Assembly: GCA_015680685.1 (NCBI GenBank)
Contig: MNCI01022355.1
Span: forward strand, 848,489-912,488
Source: Gnetum montanum
Taxonomy: Eukaryota; Streptophyta; Gnetopsida; Gnetales; Gnetaceae
Length of the DNA: 64,000 nucleotides
Direction: 5' to 3'
Made by a program: the position numbers and the translations under genes. Every line of letters begins with the position of its first letter. The stretch's first letter is position 1. Below the pieces are notes generated by a model. It did not search any database, was not told the DNA's origin, and saw nothing but the letters and a program-made list of their open reading frames with translations. This document shows positions 47,101-57,319 of the stretch, in pieces.

Positions 47101-50100
47101 ATGGGAAACACCGGGAGAATCCTGGGCATGGGGCTCCTGGTGGCACTGTGCCTGCAAGTGTTCTTTCTATCTTCCACGTTCGCGACTACTCGTGTCTTCA
47201 ACTGGGTGGCAAGTGTCATTTAGTCATTTTATCTCTGGATTATAGAGTGTTTCCCTTATTTTCTATGCTACGTTTTCTTCCTGTTTTGGGGAATGGATGA
47301 AAATTGATAGTTTTGTGGCAGCTCCGAGAAACAAATGTATCAAGGATCTGCGGTACGCAGGAAGTGGTGACAGTGAATGGCCAGTACCCCGGGCCAACAG
47401 CCACGGTTACCGAGGGCGACCAAGTCATCGTCAACGTCATCAACAGATGCAAATATAACGCCACCATTCACTGGTAAAAACTATACGGCCACCTTTGGAA
47501 TTTTGGCTGATAGCAGAACGCTTGAGGCTTATACTGGGAAAAATTGGTGAGGGGTAAGCTTCGTTTTTTGGGGGGCGGGGGAAAGACCACCATGGCTACG
47601 GTTTGTTCAATACCAATTCCGTTCACATTTTCATGAACAAAGCATTAGGGATTTTTGTTCACCGCGTTTCCAAGTAGGTTTTATCCTTTTAATATGGATC
47701 TATTTATATATCATATCTAAAATACTAGAAAATGGGCATATAGACATTCATAATTAACGGAAACAATGATTGAAATTTAATTTTAATAATTTATGGATAG
47801 GGATTTCTTTTACAAATCTTTAATTATAGTTTTACTTATCCTGATTCCTCACTCACTTTTGCAAATTTTACCATTACTTGCACGATTCGAAATGCCGTGA
47901 AACTTTGATTCTTACCTCTGAAATTCGGAATCTTGTAAAGCATAGCACCTCGGCGCCCTGTTTACATACTCTAGGTTAATTTCTCGTTGAAATCCCAATT
48001 TACCATGCCATGGATGAACGAAATTTGCTTTTTTTTTTCCTGGTCGGAAACAGGCATGGAGTTCTCCAGCTGCGCACCGGCTGGTCCGACGGGCCAGAAT
48101 ACATTACACAGTGTCCCATCCAGCCCGGCGCCAATTACACGCACAAATTCAACATCACCGGGCAGCACGGCACAATGTGGTGGCACGCGCACTTGTCGTG
48201 GCTGAGAGCCACCGTGTTCGGCGCCTTCATCGTCCTTCCTCCGCCGAACTTCGTTTACCCGTTCGAAAAGCCGCAGCACGAAGAAACCTTAATGCTCGGC
48301 GAGTGGTGGGATGCCAATCCCATGAACGTCATCGCCAACGCCCTCGCTGCCGGCGGTAGTGTCGAGGACCCCGACACACTCGTCATCAATGGCCAGCCCG
48401 GCAACCTCGTCAGATGCTCAAGTAATTTTTAATTTTAATTTTTGGTTGGTTGTGTTTATACATGTTGAATGCACATAGATGTTGAGATTTTGTATATGAA
48501 TTCAGGACATAAGAGAAATTTTGAAAGACTTGGGATTAGTAGTTGTTTTCATAGTTTTTTAATCTAGCGGATGGTCACTGATTTAACAATTTGAAAGAAT
48601 TGGGATTAGCCATGCCAAGATTACTTCTACCTTTTAAGGATTATGGAATGAAATCTAACTCAACGTACGCTATGCATACATGTGTGCACAGATTCAACGA
48701 AGATAAACGTGACTCAAGGTGAGAAGGTGTACCTGCGGATAATCAACGTGGCCATGAACACGGCCATGTTCGCAGGGGTGGCAAACCACACGCTCACGGT
48801 GGTGGCCGCGGATGCACATTACGTGCAGCCCTACAACACATCCTACATTTATATAGACCCGGGCCAGACTCTGGACGTGGTGCTAACGGCGGACCAGCCC
48901 TGCGGGACGTACTATTTCGGGCCGCGCATGTGGGCCAACACCGGCACCTTTCTGACTGCCGTCGCGACCCCGGCCACCGCCATCATCGAATACAGCTGCT
49001 CCCCGAGCAACTCGACGCCGGTATACCCGAATCTTCCCGATACGACCGATAACAACGCTGTTGAGTCCTTCATCACGCAGCTGCAGGCCTTAGAGTCCTC
49101 GGACGTGCCCACCCAGTTGGACGAGGACATGTTGATCACCGTCAGTCTCAACCTTTTGCACTGCCCCGCCAACAAAAACTGCTCGGGGCCGTCCGGGGAG
49201 GAATTTGCTACGAGCTTGAACAACGTCTCGTTCCAGTTCCCCAGCGTCTCCATTCTGAACGCCCACTACTTCAACATCTCCGGCGTTTACACGCCCGACT
49301 TCCCGGACCGGCCGCCCAGGCAGTTCAATTACACGGACGTCAACATTCAGCAGAGCGAGTGGTACACCGCTCGGGCCACGCGTGTGAAGAAGCTGCGCTA
49401 CAATTCCACGGTGCAGATCGTGCTGCAGGGCACCGGCATCATGGGCGGCGAGAGCCACCCCATCCATCTGCATGGCCACGATTTCTACGTCGTCGGCCGT
49501 GGCTCCGGCAACTTCAACGCCACCACCGACACCGCCAACTTCAATCTCACCTACCCGCTCAGTCGCAACACCGTCAGCATCCCTATTAACGGCTGGACCG
49601 CCATCCGCTTTGTTGCTAATAATCCTGGTAATCGCAGTACTTTTGGTTCGGAAGCTCATTCCATTTTTTTGTTACGTTACATGGCGAAGGCATAAATATT
49701 GTTTAAAAATAAAGTTTAGGGTTTCACGTTCAATCACCTAGGACACACAAAACGCACACACATAGGTCATATCACAATACAATGGGATGCACCTGCATAT
49801 CTATAAGGAATTCTCGCTGATAGTTAAGATTACAAAGAACCCATAAGCATTCCACCCTCCTCGGCCCCCTTTTTCACACGAAAACAGCCTTTGAACAGTC
49901 TTGTACGGTGGTCCTATTTACTTTGTCGTGGTGTGAAAATGAATGCAAATTAGATAACCAACATCAAATATACCCTTCTTACATATCATGCATCTTATCT
50001 TAAACTATGTTGCATATTGCTAGATCTTACCCTTAGTGTCAAAGGTTCCATGAAATGAGGAAAAGTCTAGTGTTTAAATAGTCGGAAAATATGTTGGGTT

Positions 50101-50929
50101 GGTATCACAATAAATCTGCGGGCTGACTTGTATTTAAAAGTGCCAGAAATGATACCTAAATCTACCAATTTTTTTCTAAAAGTAAAGTTTATTATAAAAG
50201 TTGTGGTGCCTCAACTCATGGTGGCCAAAATCTCTAAAAACCTATGAGTAAAACAATAGTGTGCACTAAGTAAAAGGTTGGAGGCTCAAGTTTGGTTTAT
50301 TCTATTTTAGAGTATAGTGGGTCACATCTTCATTCTCTTAGCCACCTAGATAAGGATATAGGGAAGTGTCTTCGTCGTGCCTTAACTATTATGCATAGTT
50401 ATTGTGTCAATTCATGTATCTTGTATGACCATCATCAGCCATGCTTACGAACACTTCTTTCAATAAAAGAAAAATAGATTTCATTGTCAACCAACCAAAT
50501 AACATCGCAGTAGGTATTTCAAATCTAAAGCAAGAGGTTAAGGTTTCAAGTTTCTGTTTGACTTTTAAACTATTCAAATGAAGATATACTTAGAATTTTT
50601 CACCATGCAAAGCCTTCACAATGGATAATGACACTTACATGATACATACTACCATGCATGGGCATGTATGGTAATTAAGGCATGGTGAAGACACTTCCAA
50701 AATTTAGTGGATCAAATTTACTGTGTTGTTGGGTCAAATTTACTGTTGTTGCTGTGAAGAAGGGTTGTGCCAGGGAACACAATAAAAAGCAAAAAAACCT
50801 TAAAAACAAAGATGCACCAGTAAAGTTAGGTAGAGTCTGAGTATTATTTGAGATATATTATTTTAATAAAGATGGCACTACTAAACTTCTATTTTATAGG
50901 TGCATGGCTGATGCATTGCCACCTGGACC
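47101..50929 (+). CDS. Laccase (multicopper oxidase), exons 1-4 and start of exon 5
   Basis: A plant laccase (p-diphenol:O2 oxidoreductase), a secreted four-copper enzyme that oxidises phenolics and monolignols in the cell wall. Exons by GT-AG junctions and frame: 47101-47205, 47322-47473, 48054-48421, 48692-49627, and 50900-50929 cut by the N at 50930. The rest of exon 5 is on the opposite strand (50946-51076) because of a misjoin. The joined product is 563 residues, normal for plant laccases. Residues 1-29 form a signal peptide (MGNTGRILG, then hydrophobic). Copper motifs: HWHG (85-88), WHAH (129-132), HPIHLHG (464-470), HCHLDHH (526-532). LRTGWSDGPEYITQCPIQ follows motif 1 as in laccases. 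Many N-glycosylation sites. Introns lie at the usual laccase phases, but exon 3 (368 bases) looks like a fusion of two exons found separately in many angiosperm laccases. GC-rich, unlike its surroundings. I cannot assign a clade number. Confidence 0.93.
49628..50899 (+). other. Laccase intron 4
   Basis: A 1,272-base intron, donor G|GTAATC at 49628 (splitting the Gly521 codon) and acceptor TTATAG before 50900. Nothing gene-like inside. The 61-codon ORF at 50292-50477 is a chance frame and appears again on the minus strand in the inverted contig. Confidence 0.8.
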
Positions 50930-50930
50930 N
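50930..50930. other. Single-N assembly join inside laccase exon 5
   Basis: The plus-strand exon stops at ...CACCTGGACC and is followed by N. The missing continuation is found in reverse complement immediately to the right. Confidence 0.9.
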
Positions 50931-52193
50931 CTTAGGATCAGGCTCTCAGCACTTGGGAAGGTCTGCTGGCGGAGGTAGCAGCTTCTGGTCGTTGCTTTCC
51001 CCATCCTCGGTGATGAACACGGTGCCCATTCCCACGGACAGGTGGTGGTCCAGGTGGCAATGCATCAGCCATGCACCTATAAAATAGAAGTTTAGTAGTG
51101 CCATCTTTATTAAAATAATATATCTCAAATAATACTCAGACTCTACCTAACTTTACTGGTGCATCTTTGTTTTTAAGGTTTTTTTGCTTTTTATTGTGTT
51201 CCCTGGCACAACCCTTCTTCACAGCAACAACAGTAAATTTGACCCAACAACACAGTAAATTTGATCCACTAAATTTTGGAAGTGTCTTCACCATGCCTTA
51301 ATTACCATACATGCCCATGCATGGTAGTATGTATCATGTAAGTGTCATTATCCATTGTGAAGGCTTTGCATGGTGAAAAATTCTAAGTATATCTTCATTT
51401 GAATAGTTTAAAAGTCAAACAGAAACTTGAAACCTTAACCTCTTGCTTTAGATTTGAAATACCTACTGCGATGTTATTTGGTTGGTTGACAATGAAATCT
51501 ATTTTTCTTTTATTGAAAGAAGTGTTCGTAAGCATGGCTGATGATGGTCATACAAGATACATGAATTGACACAATAACTATGCATAATAGTTAAGGCACG
51601 ACGAAGACACTTCCCTATATCCTTATCTAGGTGGCTAAGAGAATGAAGATGTGACCCACTATACTCTAAAATAGAATAAACCAAACTTGAGCCTCCAACC
51701 TTTTACTTAGTGCACACTATTGTTTTACTCATAGGTTTTTAGAGATTTTGGCCACCATGAGTTGAGGCACCACAACTTTTATAATAAACTTTACTTTTAG
51801 AAAAAAATTGGTAGATTTAGGTATCATTTCTGGCACTTTTAAATACAAGTCAGCCCGCAGATTTATTGTGATACCAACCCAACATATTTTCCGACTATTT
51901 AAACACTAGACTTTTCCTCATTTCATGGAACCTTTGACACTAAGGGTAAGATCTAGCAATATGCAACATAGTTTAAGATAAGATGCATGATATGTAAGAA
52001 GGGTATATTTGATGTTGGTTATCTAATTTGCATTCATTTTCACACCACGACAAAGTAAATAGGACCACCGTACAAGACTGTTCAAAGGCTGTTTTCGTGT
52101 GAAAAAGGGGGCCGAGGAGGGTGGAATGCTTATGGGTTCTTTGTAATCTTAACTATCAGCGAGAATTCCTTATAGATATGCAGGTGCATCCCA
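50931..52193 (-). other. Contig placed in reverse orientation (artificial inverted repeat)
   Basis: Bases 51047-52193 are the reverse complement of 49783-50929, with no difference in the stretches I compared. Bases 50931-51046 extend that sequence by 116 bases. The block is bounded by single Ns at 50930 and 52194. The simplest reading is an assembly contig overlapping the previous one by 1,147 bases that was scaffolded in the wrong orientation instead of being merged. A real palindrome would need both breakpoints to coincide with the Ns. Confidence 0.88.
50946..51076 (-). CDS. Laccase terminal exon (exon 5), on the misoriented contig
   Basis: On the minus strand, a TTATAG acceptor precedes 51076, and 131 bases encode the C-terminal 43 residues ending LPPPADLPKC and a TGA stop (50946-50948). 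Together with one base from exon 4 it completes the Gly521 codon. It carries the fourth copper motif HCHLDHHLSVGMG (residues 526-538), including the type-1 copper Cys527 and His532. The axial position holds Met537, where most plant laccases have Leu. Only 15 bases of 3' sequence remain after the stop before the contig ends. Confidence 0.92.
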
Positions 52194-52194
52194 N
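52194..52194. other. Single-N assembly join
   Basis: Separates the misoriented laccase contig from a contig that begins inside a retroelement LTR. The true distance between laccase and the E3 retroelement is therefore unknown. Confidence 0.85.
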
Positions 52195-52484
52195 TGTACA
52201 TTCCACTCATATAAAGACACCATTTAGTCACTTAACATCACACTGCGGGCATACATTGCTAAGTGTTAAGTGCTAAAATCAAGAAAACAAATTGAAAAAA
52301 TTTTGCTAAGGTTGGAATGAAATTGTTGTTGGGTCATGCACCTAAGTGTTATATTTATAGGCCTACATGTATCCGTGACATTGGGTATCCAACATCATAG
52401 CTTGTGCCCCAATATCCAGATCTGATATCGTAACTTCGATATCAAATAGCTGATATCATAGCCTTGCAAAACTTTGATTTACCA
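52195..52484 (-). repeat. Partial 3' LTR of E3 (Athila-like family)
   Basis: On the minus strand the LTR starts TGGTAAATCAAAG at 52484 (usual TGATGAGTCATG), preceded by the polypurine tract GTGGTGGTA (52493-52485). GATATC units occur at about 52370-52460, and TATAAATA is at 52352-52359. It runs into the R region and is cut at the N at 52194. Confidence 0.75.
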
Positions 52485-52682
52485 TACCACCACAACTAGC
52501 TGAAAACCTGTCTTGAAGTTAAAACAAAATGAGGATAGAGTTCCTTACAAAATTGGGAGGTAGATTTACATAACATTGACTACTATATATATGACTCTTA
52601 ATTACCGTAGTGGTGTTTACAAAAATGACACATGACATGATAACTTTAACAAAAAACCAAATTTAGTAAAGGTTGATGTAGT

Positions 52683-55106
52683 TTAGGTAGTTCCTAGTGG
52701 TAGTGGCTCTTCCATTAGTTACTTTTCCTTGTCATTGGGCTTTTGGAATTTGTACTGATTTAGGAGCACCTGAAGCTTTTTTTCTTCCATTCTAGGATCG
52801 TGAATTGTCCATGCAAATGAACCAATATTTGATGGAATCAGCAAGTCCCATGGGCATGATAGTTGTGGAAACATTTGATTTGCTTTGACATACCAAGCTA
52901 CGAACTACATTCTCTCCTCTTTAAATGCTCTAACCTTCTCTTGTAATTCATGATAATCTATCAATCTTTTGGCTAGATTTGCTACTACATCTAATTCACT
53001 GCTTCTAGTTCAGAGTTTGCCACCTAGAGTTTTTGCAAAGCATCTTTACGATCCACAAACTCTTTTTCATACAAAACATATGTGATTGCTACTTACTATT
53101 CTAATTCATTCCTAGGCCTACCTACTATTAACATGGCTAAGTTAGCATAATGGAGGTTAGCTAACTCCATGTATTCTTTTAGATCTGTAATCTATAGGTC
53201 TTTCTTTTTTACTTCTGCTTGGTGAAAAAGGGCATAACTATCCAGAATGCATTGCTAGTTAGGATTTTGTGTTGAAATGATGATGATTTTGGCTTTGCCC
53301 ATCTGGATCTCCTTCTCGTTGATTTGCTTGTACATGTCCACCTAATCATGGAAGTGCTCCTTGAGCCTTTCATGTTTCATTACCTCATTTTATCATGTGC
53401 TTATTTCAATAGTTGACTTTTGTCGAATGGTGTGTACCTCCTCCATTGAGAGGATTCTATTTTCTCTTGCAAAGTAGCTCATATCTTGGTTGACCCTCAT
53501 CAATTGTTTCCTTAACTAGTGGATGCTCTTCTTGAAAATGTTTTTCTACTTTTCAATAGTTATCAACCTCATGTTATTAGCAACAAGTTATTTAATTTTC
53601 TTCTTGAACTATGGTAAGTGGCTTGACATGTTCAGTTATGAAGGCATATCTTACCACTTTCTCCTTCTCTATTGCCATCTATTTATTTTTCTTGATCAGA
53701 TGGTTCACCTACTATGTCCTAAACTATTCTATCTAGTTAGGTGCAATAAATTATGTGGGATCTCTTCTTTTATTTCTTAGGAGTGCAAGCTCTTACTATA
53801 ATCTCAAAATTTCAATTTTTTGCATGCTCTACCCTTGTCTCTTCCATGACTAGTTTTCCTTTGTTAGTGATGAGCTTAGACTGTACTATAGTGACATTAC
53901 TAAGGATGTCAAAAAGTGTTTTCATGACTTGCCTAGTCTATAGTAGTCTATTGAGCACATCCTCATGATCAGTAGGAGTCATCAAGGTTCTAGCTAACAT
54001 TTGAGCATCTCTGTCTCCAATTACATTCATTGATGGTACAATAAGTAAGTCGAAAGATTCCTTAATGTGATTAGTGATCACCTCTACTTCTCTCACTACA
54101 TCTTGATGTTATATTACCACTACTATGGCTTCCTCTCCAATCTCAAACACCACTTAGAATGATGCAGCAGTCCTAGAGATCTATTGTGATCATTGCACCT
54201 CTCCTCTTAACTATAGTGAGATTTGTCCACTTGTTGGATTTACTAAAATTGTGGGTTGGATGGTGCTATCAATACATTTGTAAAGATTATCCTCCTCCCT
54301 TATTCCTCAGCTGATGGTTTTTGCAGTTTGTTGTAGATGACTTATTAATGATCTATAATCTTGTAATTACAACAATGGAACTTGCTATTGTTGCTCCTAT
54401 TGTTGTTCTTGCTCTTGTTCTTCACCCTAATATTTTCTGGGTGGCACTAGTTTGACCAATTCAATGTATGAAGCATTTTGCACTCTCTTGGGAACATCAT
54501 TAGTTATCCTAGGATTTTGGCATGCTTGCACAACTCAATGATAAGGCAAGGTAATGGAAGTGTTAGTTTTCTTGCCTTCTTTTCTTCAAAATACCTTTGA
54601 ATTTTTATAAAATAGAGTTGTGTGAGGTTGGCATTATATTTTCCCATCAGTATCACACTTCCTCTAGCCACATAAGTGGATAGTTGGTTGAGTTCTTTGG
54701 TTGGGAATGGGTGATAAGTGTTAATTTTGAAGTAGATTCTTTCTTCTAAAGTTAGTTCATTATAGCCCTTATCTTCTTTGCCATAAGCCCATTTCAACCA
54801 TAGTTTTCTAGTTTCAGGATCTAATTAGATGGACAAATGTGCTAACCTTGCCTCTTTGTTGGGTATATTCAGAGCTTCTGTAATTACCTTGATCGAGAAT
54901 GAAACTAAGACTCATCCAATATTGAATGTAGTACCCTCTTATTTATTGTGCCAAAACTGATAGGTCTCTCCAAGGTACCATTTGACATTCTATGATAGTG
55001 TCAACCATATTGATGACGCTTGGAGTTACATCCTTATCACTTCAAGAATAAATTTCATGAATGGGTCAAAGTTCATTTCCATAGTGACTATGGTTAGGAT
55101 GTGTAC
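52683..55106 (-). pseudogene. ORF2 of E3
   Basis: Minus-strand copy of the family's second protein. The N-terminal block is at 55100-54500, with MEMNFDPFMKFILEVIRM, KWAYGKEDKGYNELTLEERI, KINTYHPFPTKELNQLSTYV and LTLPLPCLIIELCKHAKILG. The coiled coil follows (about 53900-53000) and the C-terminal block ends LMEEPLPLGTT with the stop at 52683-52685. Stops and shifts are frequent. At the 5' side the sequence is interrupted at 55107 by the LTR of the TAT-like element, so gag and the 5' LTR of E3, if present, lie beyond the window. Confidence 0.7.
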
Positions 55107-55760
55107 TGTCTGAAATCCTCGGTCTTCGGTTGGAATGAAACAGAAACCAGGAGATCCCCGGACAAGCACAGAAGACCCTACCTTCGCTTGAGGGTGAGAT
55201 GGAATTAACAAAGGTAGAGTACCTTGAATGGTCCGCACGCAAATTAGACAAGGATTTCCTTGAACGTACACTGTTATACTATATGCTGGGTAATGTTGAA
55301 CGAAGCATAAACATACAAGAATGTAAACAATAAGCATGCAATAATAAACGAAAAATTATAACAAATCTTAGCAAAAGAAATGTGGCAATATTATTACAGA
55401 ATAGAAGTTACAATGCACTGGTCTGAACACAGCTGTGGATCTGACACAAGGTGGACGAAGAGCCCCGGTGGGTGTAGAGGGATGATGCTGTGCTAGTTTG
55501 ACCTGCAGGCACAGTGTGAAGTCTGTATGCTCAGCGTGCAGGGTTGAGGTCCTGCGTACAGGGTTTTTGCTTTGGTTCCTCAATTTTTCTAGTTCTGTTT
55601 TTGTCTCTGGTTTGCTCAAAATTGCCCACCACGATCTAGTGAAAAATTGGGGTTTTTATGAGGTTTTTGGGCATTGGATTTAGATTTGGAAGGGTATGAG
55701 TGGCCGTGGGTGAGAGGATTTCGGGTCGGATGACATGTGGCTGCGTTGTCTGAGTGCATA

Positions 55761-56196
55761 GAAAATTACAACTGTACAGCGTGTAGGATGCTAGCGTACA
55801 GAATGCCAGCGTGCAGGATGCCAGCGTACAGGATGCCAATGTGCAGGATGCCAGTGTACAGAATGCCAGCGTGCAGGATGCTAGTGTGCAGGATGCCAGC
55901 ATGCTGCATGCCAGCATATAGGATGCTAGCGTGCAGGGTGCCAGTGTACAAGATGCCAACGTGCTGCATGCCAGCGTACAGGATGCCAGCGTGCTGCATG
56001 CCAACGTACAGGATGCCAGCGTGTTGCATGCCAGCATACAGGATGCCAACATGTAGGATGCTAGTGTATAGGATGCCAGCGTGCTACATGCCAGCGTACA
56101 GGATGCCAGCATGCAAATGCCAGTGTACAGGATGCCAACGTGCTGCATGCCAGTGTACAGGATGCCAGCGTGCTGCATGCCTGCGTACAGGCATGA
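55761..56196 (-). repeat. 15-base minisatellite in the left LTR
   Basis: About 28 tandem copies of a 15-base unit (plus-strand consensus GGATGCCAGCGTACA; alternating variants end GTGCT or GTGCA). Because 15 is a multiple of three and the unit has no stop in several frames, ORFs appear on both strands; none is a real protein. Confidence 0.9.
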
Positions 56197-56204
56197 AAGC
56201 CCAT

Positions 56205-57060
56205 CATTTGGAGCCCAAAAATTGAATTTCAAGTGCCTGAGAGCTACTAGGGACCGTTGGGAAGGTCATAGGCCATCTAGAGCTTCAATTCTGGCCTGTC
56301 TAGAGGAGTTTTTGGAGCTCAAAAGTTGGTGGACGCTGGGGCGTGCAGAGTATGTATGCTCAGCATACACACATGTAAATGCATCATTTCTAGGTCAAAA
56401 CTTGATTTTCAGGTACCCATGATGATGCCAAACATTTTCCCTACCTTCAAGAGTTGATTTCAGGTGAAAATATTGTTGTTTGGTGCTTGTTTTGAGCCGT
56501 TTCTTATGGTGTACGCTGGGCTGTACGATGGGCGTGTAGGGTACGTATGCTGAATGTACAGGTCATGGAAGTGCATCATTTTGAGGTTGAAACTTGATTT
56601 TTGGGTGCCTAAGAGCTATTGGGCACCCTGTTGAAGGTCCTGGGGGGTCCAGACGCTCAATTATGGCATGTTTTGACTCATTTTTGGGGCCCAAAAATTG
56701 CTGTACGCTGGCTTCACGTTGGGCGTACAGGAATGAAAGAACATCATTTGGAGCCCAAAATACCTGAGAGTTACTGGGGACCTTGGGGAAGGTCCTCGGG
56801 GTCCAGACGCTCAATTTTGGCATCTTTTGACTCATTTTTTGGTTCCAAAAGTTGCTGTACGCTGGCTACACGTTGGGTGTATACGCTGGGCGTACAGGAA
56901 TGAAAGACCATCATTTGGAGCCCAAAATTTGATTTTCAAGTGCCTAAGAGCTACTAGGGACCTTGGGAAAGGTTTTGGGGGGTGCAGACGCTCAATTATG
57001 GCATTTTTTGACTCATTTTAGGGTCCAAAAGTTGTTGTGCGCTGGGTTGTACGTTAGGCA
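56205..57060 (-). repeat. Diverged long tandem repeats within the LTR
   Basis: Four related units begin near 56205, 56570, 56735 and 56910. They share blocks such as GAGCCCAAAA, GAGAGCTACTAGGGACC, CAGACGCTCAATTATGGCAT and TTTTGACTCATTTT, each followed by a GTACGCTGGGC-type motif. Unit spacing is about 170-365 bases. Confidence 0.75.
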
Positions 57061-57305
57061 TGTATAGGCCAACGTACAGGATGCATACTTAGTGAAAACC
57101 AAGCATTTTGAGCTCAAGATTTGCAAAGTTTGATGCCAGATGTCATTGTAGTCTTCTGTGGATCCCAAGGAACCATTTCTTATTGAGTTCAACTCTGCTT
57201 GAAGTTGTCTGTGAGGCCCTCAAGCTTCAGTCATGCTGGGGAGCATCATGACTTAGCTTGATTCTTGTTGGAGAAGTACTAAGCTTAGAATTTTACGGTG
57301 TTTCA

Positions 57306-57319
57306 TTGGCCCCTCTTTG
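57306..57319 (-). promoter_or_regulatory. Candidate polypurine tract of the TAT-like element
   Basis: Minus strand CAAAGAGGGGCCAA directly before the TGAAAC start of the LTR. Confidence 0.5.

Larger units (their letters stand above)
55107..57305 (-). repeat. 3' LTR of the TAT-like element
   Basis: About 2.2 kb. On the minus strand it starts TGAAACACCG at 57305 and ends ...TTTCAGACA at 55107; the inner boundary is inferred from the TG start next to a polypurine tract. It contains the 15-base array and several long diverged repeats. ORFs of 160-200 codons over the array are by-products of its 15-base period. Confidence 0.65.

Noticed and set aside
48912-49659. Minus-strand ORFs of 113 and 189 codons over laccase exon 4
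   Set aside because: GC-rich coding DNA yields long antisense frames. The sense frame is an unmistakable laccase.
50292-50477. 61-codon ORF, with an identical one on the minus strand at 51499-51684
   Set aside because: It lies in laccase intron 4 and its twin is only the misoriented copy of the same DNA. No domain is visible.
50931-52193. Genuine inverted duplication or hairpin at the laccase 3' end
   Set aside because: The arms show no difference where compared and end exactly at single-N joins; an assembly error explains this more simply.
55636-56232. Long ORFs (up to 198 codons) with Cys-Thr-Leu-Ala-Ser type repeats on both strands, as also at 63435-63854
   Set aside because: They come from the 15-base tandem array: a period divisible by three with no stop in several frames gives spurious open frames on both strands.
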